From assembly GCF_038007465.1 (NCBI RefSeq), contig NZ_JBBOXF010000001.1, positions 434,001-498,000 on the forward strand: a stretch of 64,000 nucleotides of DNA, given 5' to 3'. Below the pieces are notes generated by a model. It was not told the DNA's origin, did not search any database, and saw only the letters and a program-made list of their open reading frames with translations. This DNA comes from Sporosarcina sp. FSL K6-1508 (GTDB taxonomy: Bacteria; Bacillota; Bacilli; Bacillales_A; Planococcaceae). The translations under genes were made by a program, and so were the position numbers. Below, piece by piece: positions 27,662-36,510 of the stretch; positions within the stretch are counted from its first letter, which is position 1, and every line of letters starts with the position of its first letter.

Positions 27662-28835
27662 TCAAGTCACCACAATCTTCCTTTCTATTGCATTGCTAAC
27701 TTTAGGGATGGTTTTAGTTAAGAAAGTTGGTTTCTTACGAAAATTCTGCATACCTGCTCCCGTTGTCGGCGGATTATTATTCGCTGTTTTTGCAACCATT
27801 TTCAAGTCTCTCGGATGGCTAGAAATTACACTTGATACATCATTGCAAAGTTTATTCATGCTTACATTCTTTACAACGATTGGTCTAGGAGCAAGCTTTA
27901 AACTCATTAAACTCGGGGGAAAACTCCTCGTCATTTACTGGCTTGCATGTGGATTTTTAGCGCTTGCGCAAAATACAATCGGTGTATCTATGGCTTATTT
28001 GTTCGACCTGCATCCACTTATTGGAATGATGGCTGGAGCAGTTTCAATGGAAGGCGGACACGGAGCCGCCACTGCATTCGGACAGACCCTTGAAGACATG
28101 GGTATCAATTCAGCCCTATCAATCGGAGTCGCAGCAGCCACATTTGGACTTGTTGCCGGAGGTCTCGTTGGCGGTCCTACAGTTAAGTACCTTATTACGA
28201 AACATAATCTCAAACCGTCGGAAACGGATGATGATCTCGGGCTTCCTATTGAAGAGAAAGAAAAACCAATTCAAACAGATTCTTTCTTCACGCAAATTTT
28301 GCTTATCACACTTTGTATGGCACTTGGTACATACTTAGGTGATTTATTCTCAGCTGCAACAGGATTCGTTCTGCCAGGGTACGTCGGTGCCATGTTCGTT
28401 GCTGTTCTTGTTCGGAATATTGTTGACAAAATCAATCCAAAAGCAGTCGATATGAAGAGCATCAGTTTAATCGGCGACGTTACGTTAGGAATCTTCCTGT
28501 CAATGGCACTCATGAGCATCAAACTGTGGGAAGTTGCAAATTTAGCTCTTCCGCTACTAGTTATCGTCTTCATACAAGTTGTTTTCATTGTCTTATTCGG
28601 GATTTTTGTCTTGTTCCGTCTACTCGGCAAAGACTACGATGCAGCCATCATGGTAGCTGGTTTTACAGGTCACGGTCTCGGCGCCACTCCTAATGCAATG
28701 GCTAATATGGCGGCAGTCACAGAAAGGTACGGCCCTTCAACAAAAGCATACCTCGTAGTTCCGATTGTTGGTGCTTTCCTCATCGATGTATTTGCGATGC
28801 CAATTATTATAACGACGATAAACCTGTTCAATTGA
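27645..28835 (+). CDS. gltS: Sodium/glutamate symporter GltS
   Basis: 396 aa with about ten to twelve membrane helices in two inverted halves. GltS motifs are IPAPVVGGLLF, MEGGHGAATAFG and the second-half counterpart FTGHGLGATPNAMANM. It imports glutamate with sodium. The start overlaps hutG by 17 bp and has AGGAGG 8 nt upstream within hutG, so the two are translated together; glutamate is also the HutG product. A perfect long terminator follows. Confidence 0.9.
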   Translation: MTLVLNQVTTIFLSIALLTLGMVLVKKVGFLRKFCIPAPVVGGLLFAVFATIFKSLGWLEITLDTSLQSLFMLTFFTTIGLGASFKLIKLGGKLLVIYWLACGFLALAQNTIGVSMAYLFDLHPLIGMMAGAVSMEGGHGAATAFGQTLEDMGINSALSIGVAAATFGLVAGGLVGGPTVKYLITKHNLKPSETDDDLGLPIEEKEKPIQTDSFFTQILLITLCMALGTYLGDLFSAATGFVLPGYVGAMFVAVLVRNIVDKINPKAVDMKSISLIGDVTLGIFLSMALMSIKLWEVANLALPLLVIVFIQVVFIVLFGIFVLFRLLGKDYDAAIMVAGFTGHGLGATPNAMANMAAVTERYGPSTKAYLVVPIVGAFLIDVFAMPIIITTINLFN

Positions 28836-28842
28836 TAATAGT

Positions 28843-28886
28843 AAGCTTCCCTCATTACATTTCCATGTAATGAGGGAAGCTTTTTC
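28843..28886 (+). terminator. Intrinsic terminator of hutG-gltS
   Basis: An 18-bp perfect stem (AAGCTTCCCTCATTACAT with its complement) around TTCC, followed by a T-run. Confidence 0.9.
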
Positions 28887-29063
28887 GTTCGTTCAGATAC
28901 TCATACACAGGTTTTATTCATTAATAACTCCTCTAGGCCATATACTTATAATGCTCTGAAACTTGTTATTTTAATGACAGCCTCCTTAAAATACGCTACC
29001 CTTAAACAAAACGACTTGTTTTATAAGTACATACATATTCGTTTCATCGAAAGGACTGACCTT

Positions 29064-30425
29064 ATGCCTCAACAAGAACACTGGAAATCAAAAATAGGTT
29101 TTATATTAGCTGCTGCCGGTTCAGCAATCGGATTAGGCGCAATTTGGAAATTCCCTTATGTAGCCGGGACTGGCGGTGGTGGCGCTTTTCTACTGGTCTT
29201 TTTACTATTTACGCTGTTATTAGGATTCCCTCTCTTAATCGGTGAGTTCATTCTCGGTCGTAAAAGTCAAAGTGACGCAATTACTGCCTACAAAAAGCTT
29301 GCGCCCAATTCAGGTTGGCATATAACAGGAATCATTGGCGTCGTAACCAGTTTCTTAGTGCTATCATTTTATAGTGTTGTTGGAGGATGGATTATCCTCT
29401 ACTTATTCAAAGCATTAACAGGTGGTATTTCCGGACTTTCGCAAGACCAGTTCGGACCGTTATTCGGCCAAATTATTTCAAATCCATTCGCTACGTTAGC
29501 CGGTCAACTGATCTTTATGGTGCTAACAATTGTTGTTGTAGCCCAAGGTGTTCAAAAAGGGATTGAGAAAGCAAGCAAGATTATGATGCCTGCTCTCTTC
29601 ATTTTATTTATCATTATCGTTGCCCGTTCTCTTAGCTTGGATGGGGCAATGGAAGGCGTAAAATTTCTGCTGGTACCGGATTTCACTAAATTAACGTCTG
29701 AAACGATTTTATTCGCTTTGGGACAAGCCTTTTTCACTCTCACATTAGGTGCTTCTGTTATGGTTACGTATGCTTCCTATCTTCCTAAAACGCAAAACCT
29801 GCCGAGCTCGGCGATGTCCATTATCGCTATGAATATCGTCATCGTTCTGTTAGCCGGCCTTGCGATTTTCCCGGGTGTGTTTTCATTTGGAATGGCACCG
29901 GATGCAGGACCGACATTGATTTTTTCCGTACTGCCTGCTGTATTTAACCAAATGCCCTTTGGGGTGTTTTTCTTCATTGCATTTTTGGTTTTATTTCTAT
30001 TCGCGGCTTTAACTTCCGCTTTCTCTATGATTGAAATTATTGTTGCAACAATGACGAAAAATGATCCTTCAAAACGAAAACGATTCACTTGGATAATTGG
30101 AATGGCAATTTTCGTTGTTGGAATTCCATCTTGTTTATCATACGGAGTAATGGCTGATGTGAAGTTTTTCGATAAAACGGTATTCAATTTAGTCGATTTT
30201 GCAGTAAGCAATGTATTGATGCCTCTTGGCGCATTATTGATTTCGATATTCATCCCTTTAAAGATAGCTAAAACAGATTTGTTTAATGAGATGAAGCAAG
30301 GGTCGAAAGTCGGAAAGACCTTCTTCAACATTTGGTTCTACCTTTTAAAATATCTGACCCCTATCGCAATCATTATTGTTTTCCTTGATGCACTAGGTGT
30401 GTTTAACTTGTTCGCAGACCATTAA
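29064..30425 (+). CDS. Neurotransmitter:sodium symporter (NSS) family transporter
   Basis: 453 aa from the ATG at 29064, with AAAGGA upstream; an earlier in-frame start at 28974 would add 30 non-conserved residues. The N-terminus WKSKIGFILAAAGSAIGLGAIWKFPYVAGTGGGGAFLLVF is the NSS helix 1 sodium-site region (shown here in parts: AAAGSAIGLGAIWKFPY). About 11-12 membrane helices follow, like LeuT or bacterial tryptophan/tyrosine symporters. It imports an amino acid or related amine with sodium; the substrate is not predictable. It lies just outside the left end of the Tn554-like element. Confidence 0.87.
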   Translation: MPQQEHWKSKIGFILAAAGSAIGLGAIWKFPYVAGTGGGGAFLLVFLLFTLLLGFPLLIGEFILGRKSQSDAITAYKKLAPNSGWHITGIIGVVTSFLVLSFYSVVGGWIILYLFKALTGGISGLSQDQFGPLFGQIISNPFATLAGQLIFMVLTIVVVAQGVQKGIEKASKIMMPALFILFIIIVARSLSLDGAMEGVKFLLVPDFTKLTSETILFALGQAFFTLTLGASVMVTYASYLPKTQNLPSSAMSIIAMNIVIVLLAGLAIFPGVFSFGMAPDAGPTLIFSVLPAVFNQMPFGVFFFIAFLVLFLFAALTSAFSMIEIIVATMTKNDPSKRKRFTWIIGMAIFVVGIPSCLSYGVMADVKFFDKTVFNLVDFAVSNVLMPLGALLISIFIPLKIAKTDLFNEMKQGSKVGKTFFNIWFYLLKYLTPIAIIIVFLDALGVFNLFADH

Positions 30426-30566
30426 AAGTAATTGAGAACTTTTCTTCCAAACGAAGAGGCAGTTACTTTTACAAAATCCCCAACTCTGTTGGCAGAAATG
30501 GAATGAGTTAATACACGTAACTCGAAACCATCATCGCAAATCGGCGAAAAGTTGAACTGGCAATAA

Positions 30567-30664
30567 AAAAAGGAAGACTCCTTACTCTGTAATATTAAAG
30601 ACAAGTAATTGTATATGATGACTTATCCCGTCATGGCTTGTTTATAATGTTACACACATTATAA
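30567..30664. repeat. Left end of Tn554-like element
   Basis: Contains AAAAAGGAAGACTCCT (30567-30582), ATTAAAGACAAG (about 30593-30604), an inner ACAAG..CTTGT dyad and the dyad TTATAATGT-N5-ACATTATAA (30642-30664). The right end shows the same blocks in reverse order and orientation. Confidence 0.55.
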
Positions 30665-30706
30665 AAATGCACATTACTAAAAGTAAATTTTAGTATGTGC
30701 ATTTTT
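30663..30706. terminator. Hairpin with T-run in leader of tnpA
   Basis: AAAATGCACATTACTAAAA pairs with TTTTAGTATGTGCATTTT (one mismatch) around a short loop. It may insulate tnpA from outside transcription. The remaining bases 30707-30800 show only an AT-rich leader. Confidence 0.6.
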
Positions 30707-30815
30707 ATTTTGGCTAATATTTCTGCATTGTTTTATTAAAAGGTTAAACATTTACACTTACGAAGAAAAGCATTAAAATTAGAACAAATATTCTTTTAAT
30801 GGAGGGGGTTAATAA

Positions 30816-32150
30816 TTGTATTGGTATGAGTATTGTCCGAAGAATGTTGAAAGTAAATATCAACTGTTAGTATTTAAAGATAACAAGCCCTTTCTACCTT
30901 TGACAGACTATTACCAAGATTGTTTAGGGCGAATTGATAAGAGCTCTGCAACATCTAATTTAAAGTGCTTATTACCCTTTTTCAAGTGGCTAGAGGAAAA
31001 AAGTAACTATCAGGGAAATCGAGTGCTATGGAATGAATCCGAAGGAAAGATACGTGTAGCTGTTGAGGATTATTTACAGCATGAAATGGGCTGTAAAGTT
31101 CGTGATAAAGATTCATTTCGTTTTGTGAATTTAACAAATAAAAGCCCTACTACTATTAGTCGTTTTTTATCGGCACTAAAGTCATTTTATATGTCAATGA
31201 TTCGTTTAAAATACTATCCACATCATAACCCTTTAATTGACGGGCAAGCGATTCTACATAGCTATAAAGAAGAGGTAAGAGGTGTTCGAGAAGATAAACC
31301 TAGAATGCCTCCAGTTGCAGGGACAGAAGACCCTATCATTCACCGAAGATTAACAGATTCCTATTTTAAAATCATCAATGAAGAATGGCAGCCACAAATT
31401 ATTGATGATATGAATTTACCTTATCAAGTTTATCAAGCAGGAAAAAAAGTAAATTGGTCGCAACGTGAAATGATTATAGCTCGTATGCTATTCGAAACGG
31501 GAGCAAGGGCATCGGAAATTATTGAACTAACTGTTGGAGATTATCGTCAGCGTAAAAGTCATCAAGAGGTCAGTACGTTTAACAAAGGGAGTCATGGTAG
31601 GAAGATCAAGTTCCTACGCTTTAGTAAAGATACAGTCAAGCGATTGTTTCACTATATAGACACCGAGAGAAAATCCTATGATGAAAACCATTTAGGATTT
31701 GAACAATTACTTGACGATGCACCAATCTTCTTATCTGCAAATGGAACAGCATTTACTTATCATGCTTGGTATTATCATTGGAATCGGGCAATGAAAGTTA
31801 GTGAATTAAGTTTAAACCCGCATAAAGCAAGACATTGGTTTGTTACTTCTCGCCTGAGAGAAATTTATAATATTTCCATGAATGATGCTGAAATTCAACA
31901 GCGTAAAAACGAATTGATTAAATATATGAAATGGAAAAATCAAGATACCATGAATATATACGAACATCATTTTGACGAAGCAAAACATCGAGAAGCTCAT
32001 GAAAATATGATGGAACAGATGGCACAAAGAGAGCAAGATTACACTAAGCAGCGTAAATCTTCTGGAAAACCAAAGCTAGCAGTCATTGAAACACCAAAAA
32101 TTGAACTAGTCGATGAAGACTTAAAAGAGTTATTAGAAGGGTTGGAATAA
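30816..32150 (+). CDS. tnpA: Tn554-like transposase A, tyrosine recombinase
   Basis: 444 aa with a TTG start 7 nt after GGAGGGGG. The N-terminal SAM-like DNA-binding region (about 30-140) is followed by the tyrosine recombinase catalytic domain. That domain has the Arg in ARMLFETGARASEIIELTV, the His-x-x-Arg box in LNPHKARHWFV, and the nucleophile region DTMNIYEHHF. In Tn554, TnpA and TnpB are both tyrosine recombinases needed for site-specific transposition. It is followed 2 bp later by the tnpB frame. Confidence 0.82.
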   Translation: MYWYEYCPKNVESKYQLLVFKDNKPFLPLTDYYQDCLGRIDKSSATSNLKCLLPFFKWLEEKSNYQGNRVLWNESEGKIRVAVEDYLQHEMGCKVRDKDSFRFVNLTNKSPTTISRFLSALKSFYMSMIRLKYYPHHNPLIDGQAILHSYKEEVRGVREDKPRMPPVAGTEDPIIHRRLTDSYFKIINEEWQPQIIDDMNLPYQVYQAGKKVNWSQREMIIARMLFETGARASEIIELTVGDYRQRKSHQEVSTFNKGSHGRKIKFLRFSKDTVKRLFHYIDTERKSYDENHLGFEQLLDDAPIFLSANGTAFTYHAWYYHWNRAMKVSELSLNPHKARHWFVTSRLREIYNISMNDAEIQQRKNELIKYMKWKNQDTMNIYEHHFDEAKHREAHENMMEQMAQREQDYTKQRKSSGKPKLAVIETPKIELVDEDLKELLEGLE

Positions 32151-32152
32151 AA

Positions 32153-32983
32153 TTGACTGACACAACACAACTAAGACCAGCGACGGAATGGTATGATAAA
32201 TGGCTTGGAAAAATGGATACAAAGCTAATGTGCCTAAAGAACGGTCGAAGCGAGTTTTTAATCGACAAAGTAGATCAACGGAATCTTAAACAACTTAATA
32301 ATAATTGCTTAAATTTTGATTGGAAGAATCACCTTTTATTGATTATATTAATCGAAGTAGCTCAAAATAAAGATACTGCAACTATTAAAAGAATCCTCGG
32401 GACATTAAGCACACGATTTAAAGATATTTTCAATCATTTTAACATTACTAGACTTTTAGACTTCGATCCGAATGTTCATTTATATGGATATTTAAAAGGT
32501 GAGGTTTTCCCTAACGATTCCAACAGCAAAAGAAGCGAGTTGTTGGGATGCTATAGTAGAGCCGAGTACACTACAAAAAAATGGATTCATAACAACTTAT
32601 CTCTTGAAGAACAAGAATATTTTAACCTGTTTCTATTGCACCCCATTTTGTTTGACCCAAGAGATTTTTCATTTCGAAAGTTAGCAAAAGAACAAGCTCA
32701 AACTATTCGTAAAGATGAAACAGATGCTATTGTTCCAATGCTTCCAACGATACGTGCAGAAGCAAACTTACGATGGAATCAGATGAAAAGACTACGTGAT
32801 GCCTTTCATCAACAAATACAGGAGGTAAAAACTAAATCTTTATCACTACCAATTGAGTTTTTCTACGATGAACCCGAACGAATCGGGGAGAGATTTCATT
32901 TTCGTTTATGGGATAAACCATCCTTTGTATTGCATCACCAAATACATTTTTCAGAAACTATTATAAAACAAGCAACACAGTAG
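32153..32983 (+). CDS. tnpB: Tn554-like transposase B, N-terminal part before in-frame TAG
   Basis: 276 codons with a TTG start 2 bp after the tnpA stop. The segment is helical and DNA-binding-like, without the recombinase catalytic residues. It ends at a single TAG (32981-32983). The same frame then stays open through 34294, so this is the front half of one roughly 713-residue TnpB rather than a separate protein. Whether the amber codon is a true nonsense mutation, a sequencing error or is read through cannot be told here. Confidence 0.7.
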   Translation: MTDTTQLRPATEWYDKWLGKMDTKLMCLKNGRSEFLIDKVDQRNLKQLNNNCLNFDWKNHLLLIILIEVAQNKDTATIKRILGTLSTRFKDIFNHFNITRLLDFDPNVHLYGYLKGEVFPNDSNSKRSELLGCYSRAEYTTKKWIHNNLSLEEQEYFNLFLLHPILFDPRDFSFRKLAKEQAQTIRKDETDAIVPMLPTIRAEANLRWNQMKRLRDAFHQQIQEVKTKSLSLPIEFFYDEPERIGERFHFRLWDKPSFVLHHQIHFSETIIKQATQ

Positions 32984-33085
32984 AAGGTAACTTATTCTGA
33001 TAAAAACAACGCTTATTTCCTTGAGTTTATTCGTGCGGAATCAATAGAGGACGAATCAGAAGGAGAAGGACTTTGGTTCAATGAA

Positions 33086-34294
33086 TTGATTGAATTTAAT
33101 GTTATTGGAGGTTGGTCTAGGAATAGACCGATTGAAGAACATGAACGTATTTTAAGGTTTCTATCTTTATGGGGCTACGAACAAGGGCATCAGCAAAAGC
33201 CCTCTCCATTTCTATCTCAACATAAAGGCGTTTTAACACTGTCAACTTTTGTTACTTTGCACAAAGACAAAGCACAAGGACTATTAATTGATGTTGAGCC
33301 ATTTTATGTAGCTTGTACATTTGGTCTATTAGCAACAGATATTTTAACTACTACTGGTGCAAGAATTAATGAATTACTTCAAATTAATAATACGAAAGAG
33401 TGTATCCTTATAAAAAAGGTTAAAGAGAAGTTGCATTTCTCATTTAAAGCTATCCCTAAAGGACGAGATTCATTAGAAGAATTTTATATAAGCAAACAGA
33501 CTATGGAGCATATTCAAACCGTAGCAAGATTGTTAAAAGAGCATTATACTGTTGAGAAAATTCCAAGTGTTTTATATAGGAGTGATAGAAAGCATTTTTT
33601 CCCTAAGCCTATGTCCTATTATTTTCAATACGAAGGTAAAGCAATAAGAAAGGATGCTATATACAGTTCCATTCGATTCCTCCTTCATGGATTGGTTTTT
33701 GAAACACAAAGTGGTAAGCCCGTAACAATCAAGACCCACCTTTTACGCCATGCTTTTGCAACAGAAGCAGTCCAGCGACAAAACATGAATATTGATATTG
33801 TCGCAAAGATGTTACATCAGAGGGATTTGAATATAACAGCTTATTACTCTGCACCAACATCATCGCAAATCGCTGAATCAGTAAGTGAATTACATGATGT
33901 CATTTCAAGCTATGTCGATATTGATGATGCGTATTTAAGAAGCCCTAAAGAGTTGCAACAGCAATTTGATGAACACGCTGAAAAGGTTGGTGTATATAAC
34001 AAAGTATTAGGTGGTACTTGCGTGACCGACTTCGTGTGTCCAACTAAAATGCAGTGTTTAGGTTGTAAAGCAAAAGTACCTGAACCAGACCAAGAGGATG
34101 AACTTTTAGAAGTTATTCAATTATCAAAGGATATGGAGAAACGATTCAAGAAGATGGGGTTAGAAGTTGAAGTTCGTAAAGCAAAAGAAATGGCGAAGCA
34201 AGCTAAGATTGAATTAAAAGAGATTGACTTGATAAAAAAATATAGAGAGGAACGTAATTATGAACCAGCAACAAAGCGTAATCCATTCAGATAA
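33086..34294 (+). CDS. tnpB: Tn554-like transposase B, C-terminal catalytic part
   Basis: The same frame as 32153-32983, open from 32984; the nominal start at 33086 is a TTG with no good ribosome site, so independent expression is doubtful. It holds the tyrosine recombinase catalytic domain: Arg in TTGARINELLQI, the His-x-x-Arg box in THLLRHAFATEAV, and Tyr in DLNITAYYSAP. A cysteine cluster near the end (CVTDFVCPTKMQCLGCK) may bind metal. The last 35 bp overlap tnpC in another frame. Confidence 0.72.
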   Translation: MIEFNVIGGWSRNRPIEEHERILRFLSLWGYEQGHQQKPSPFLSQHKGVLTLSTFVTLHKDKAQGLLIDVEPFYVACTFGLLATDILTTTGARINELLQINNTKECILIKKVKEKLHFSFKAIPKGRDSLEEFYISKQTMEHIQTVARLLKEHYTVEKIPSVLYRSDRKHFFPKPMSYYFQYEGKAIRKDAIYSSIRFLLHGLVFETQSGKPVTIKTHLLRHAFATEAVQRQNMNIDIVAKMLHQRDLNITAYYSAPTSSQIAESVSELHDVISSYVDIDDAYLRSPKELQQQFDEHAEKVGVYNKVLGGTCVTDFVCPTKMQCLGCKAKVPEPDQEDELLEVIQLSKDMEKRFKKMGLEVEVRKAKEMAKQAKIELKEIDLIKKYREERNYEPATKRNPFR

Positions 34295-34733
34295 ACGGCA
34301 ATGGCTCGACAAAGTGCATCAGCAACGTAAAGACCGTTCACTTACTATCGGTATTCAAACGATTGATTTTCTCGTAGAACAAGGAATTCCCGTAACTTAT
34401 AACAACATTAGTGAGCATTCAAAAGTAGTTGATGAAAAAGGAAAAGGCATCCATCATAATACGATTAAACGCAATGAGGAACTACATTCATATTATCAAA
34501 AGCATAGCAGAACGTATAAAGTGAAAAATACGCGTAAAAAGCCTGTAATGCCCTCTAGATTTGACGAAGCATCTTTAAGAAGGATTTCGTCTGAACGCGA
34601 TGTAAACGTCGCCCAAAAGAGGTATATGCAGCTTTCGAAAGAGGAATTGGTGAATAGATTAATAGCGGTTGAAAAATACGTTGCAGAAAACCAAGAGCGA
34701 TGGGTAACTAATCAATTTGAGCAGTTCAAGTAG
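34260..34733 (+). CDS. tnpC: Tn554-like accessory transposition protein C
   Basis: 157 aa, basic and soluble, overlapping tnpB by 35 bp. It begins MNQQQSVIHSDKRQWLDKVHQQRK and has an N-terminal helix-turn-helix-like section (VTYNNISEHSKVVDEKGKGI) and a C-terminal helix with KEELVNRLIAVEKYVAENQ. Position, size and charge match the small third protein (DUF6262-type TnpC) of Tn554-family elements, which influences orientation and efficiency of transposition. A hairpin follows. Confidence 0.72.
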   Translation: MNQQQSVIHSDKRQWLDKVHQQRKDRSLTIGIQTIDFLVEQGIPVTYNNISEHSKVVDEKGKGIHHNTIKRNEELHSYYQKHSRTYKVKNTRKKPVMPSRFDEASLRRISSERDVNVAQKRYMQLSKEELVNRLIAVEKYVAENQERWVTNQFEQFK

Positions 34734-34747
34734 ATGATTAATGAGTT

Positions 34748-34791
34748 GAAAAATAGCCTCGTTAAATTATTTTTAACAAGGTTATTTTAAC
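34748..34791 (+). terminator. Intrinsic terminator after tnpC
   Basis: AATAGCCTCGTTAAA pairs, with G-U pairs, with TTTAACAAGGTTATT, followed by a T-rich run. Confidence 0.65.
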
Positions 34792-34845
34792 TATCTTGTT
34801 CAACAATCGCGCCCTTTTCTTGAAGAAGACACATAAATCATTGTG

Positions 34846-35439
34846 CTAAATCAATACATTTAAAAACAAAAATATTAACGTAATAATTATACCAAAACTA
34901 AAACCTAGAATATGTACGATAAATGCACCCATCCCATAAAAGTTTCCAAGTATCAAAATAGCAAATATGTAAATTACGGGCCAGCTATCAAATTGTAAAC
35001 TAAGAAATTCTTTGTCATATAGGTGTAGGATAATTATGCAGGCAATAAGTGCATAAATTCCCGGCGATGCTCCAGTGCCTTCTGTGTAATTTGCAAAAAT
35101 AGCATATACAAGATATGTAATTATATTTCCGATTAAGTAAATAGTTAAGAACTTCCAACTACCAATCTTATCTTCAAGAATAATACCAACAAAATACATA
35201 CCATAAACATTGCCTAATAAATGCAATATATTTTGATGAAAAAATGAGCCCGTAAGCAGTCGATACCACTCTTTACCCTGCATATTATTAAAACTTTTCC
35301 CACCAGCCAATTCCAAAAAAGTATCTTTAAATATTAGTTTATCCAATATAAAAACTAAAATGTAGAGAACAATAATTATTGTATAAACGTTAGCGTTATC
35401 CTTTCCAAAAATTGTATCCACTCCCTTCCTTTTCAGCAT
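34846..35439 (-). CDS. Rhomboid-family intramembrane serine protease
   Basis: 197 aa with six predicted membrane helices. Catalytic Ser lies in GTGASPGIYAL (GxSxG form) and the partner His in FIVHILGFSFG. The oxyanion/His region FFHQNILHLLGNVYGMYFVG matches the conserved HxxxxHxxxN motif. Rhomboids cleave membrane proteins within or near the bilayer. The start may be the ATG at 35439 or a GTG seven codons later after AAGGAAGGGA. It lies inside the Tn554-like element as cargo, opposite to the tnp genes; substrate unknown. Confidence 0.8.
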   Translation of the reverse strand: MLKRKGVDTIFGKDNANVYTIIIVLYILVFILDKLIFKDTFLELAGGKSFNNMQGKEWYRLLTGSFFHQNILHLLGNVYGMYFVGIILEDKIGSWKFLTIYLIGNIITYLVYAIFANYTEGTGASPGIYALIACIIILHLYDKEFLSLQFDSWPVIYIFAILILGNFYGMGAFIVHILGFSFGIIITLIFLFLNVLI

Positions 35440-35515
35440 TAACTGCGTTCCAAGTTCGATGCTCTTTCTACAAAAAATTCCTTATTGCGATATTCTGGTC
35501 CAATTGTGACAGCAC

Positions 35516-36169
35516 CTATATTTCACCTTCCATCGCTGGCTCCTTCACTTCTTCCTGTTCCTTAAGATATTGCTTTACTTTTTTATTAATGAAAAAATAT
35601 CCCAATAGAATCAGGCCACTAAACACCAAACTACTTATATTCATATAGATAAGCATCTTTCCATAGCCCGCTGCTCCATATGTTTTCACTAAAAAGGCTT
35701 TTAACGTACTTAGAAAAATTCCACGAACTATAAATAATAAATTAAATATTTGAAACCACATAAATAATCCGTCAGAGTTAAATAACCTCTTGCTAAACTC
35801 TCGTGGATCCCCATATAGATAGGCAATGTCAACCATAAAGTATAGTGCCATAGGTTTTCTAATTATCATTGAGATTAAATAAATTATACAAGTTCCAAAA
35901 CCTAGATAAACCTGATTCCAGAGCATACTATCAGCCGATGTTGACAACAAATTAACAGCGGTACTTATGAATAACGATGTTATAATAAAAAGACCTGCAA
36001 TATTTAGCTCTTTTTCTTTTATAAAGCGATAAATAGTATAAATAAATCCAGGAACAGTTGATAGTAGGATGGCTGTGTAATCACCAAGTGGTTCCTTTCC
36101 GTAAGTCCAAATGAAAAAAGGGATAACTGCATAAAAAATTATGTCGTAGATTACTAGCTTTTTATTCAA
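35516..36169 (-). CDS. Multi-pass membrane protein (VC0807-like), function unknown
   Basis: 217 aa with about six to seven membrane helices and a short charged C-terminal tail (KVKQYLKEQEEVKEPAMEGE). The N-terminal YDIIFYAVIPFFIWTYG and later IRKPMALYFMVDIAYLYGDP suggest the VC0807/intracellular-septation-A-like family, an assignment made from memory with moderate certainty. It sits 76 bp upstream of the rhomboid gene in the same direction, so the pair may be one cargo unit of the transposon. Confidence 0.55.
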   Translation of the reverse strand: MNKKLVIYDIIFYAVIPFFIWTYGKEPLGDYTAILLSTVPGFIYTIYRFIKEKELNIAGLFIITSLFISTAVNLLSTSADSMLWNQVYLGFGTCIIYLISMIIRKPMALYFMVDIAYLYGDPREFSKRLFNSDGLFMWFQIFNLLFIVRGIFLSTLKAFLVKTYGAAGYGKMLIYMNISSLVFSGLILLGYFFINKKVKQYLKEQEEVKEPAMEGEI

Positions 36170-36369
36170 ATATTAAACCCCAGCTTTCTGATAACGTTGT
36201 AGGAATTTTATTTATCCCATTTTTTTTCAGAATAAATTACTCAACAAAATGGCCCGTTTGTTGAAGAGCTATCTATATCATAATACCATATCTGCCCATT
36301 TAGTAGGCATCAAAAAAGTGCTACGTACTAGATGTTTCTACTACATGTTATGGCCCGATACGACATAAA

Positions 36370-36397
36370 AGAGATCGTCAATGACGATCTCTTTTTC
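36370..36397. terminator. Intrinsic terminator near right end of Tn554-like element
   Basis: AGAGATCGTC pairs with GACGATCTCT around AAT, with a T-run on the plus side and an A-tract before it. The stretch 36170-36510 otherwise holds only this hairpin, the right-end dyad and the terminal inverted repeat. Confidence 0.75.
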
Positions 36398-36414
36398 TTC
36401 AATTAATATAGCTC

Positions 36415-36510
36415 TTATAATGTTGCACATTCTATAAAGGATGCTGATATATCAAGAGGAACATGTTATCTCTTGACTTTTAATAAAATCGACGAGGAGT
36501 CTTCCTTTTT
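36415..36510. repeat. Right end of Tn554-like element
   Basis: The dyad TTATAATGT-TGC-ACATT(C)TATAA (36415-36437), a CAAGAG..CTCTTG dyad, CTTTTAATAAAA and AGGAGTCTTCCTTTTT (36495-36510) mirror the blocks of the left end (30567-30664). The last base adjoins the stop codon of the VOC gene. Confidence 0.55.

Larger units (their letters stand above)
30567..36510. mobile_element. Tn554-like transposon with mirrored ends
   Basis: A 5.9 kb AT-rich block contains three co-directional genes in the Tn554 tnpA-tnpB-tnpC order, plus two oppositely oriented membrane-protein genes as cargo. The outer limits are proposed from a 16-bp inverted repeat, AAAAAGGAAGACTCCT at 30567-30582 and its complement at 36495-36510. 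Each is followed inward by an ATTAAA..CAAG block and, 75 or 73 bp from the outer edge, by a TTATAATGT/ACATTATAA-type dyad. Classical Tn554 lacks terminal inverted repeats, so the exact boundaries are uncertain. Confidence 0.6.

Noticed and set aside
29777..30331. 184-codon minus-strand open frame
   Set aside because: It is antisense to the NSS transporter gene and rich in Ile/Asn/Lys, as expected from the reverse of membrane-helix codons.
34798..34826. attC-like or integron site (GTTCAACAATCGCGCCC..TTGAAG)
   Set aside because: There is no integron integrase, and similar loose motifs (for example near 36240) are common after genes in this AT-rich block.
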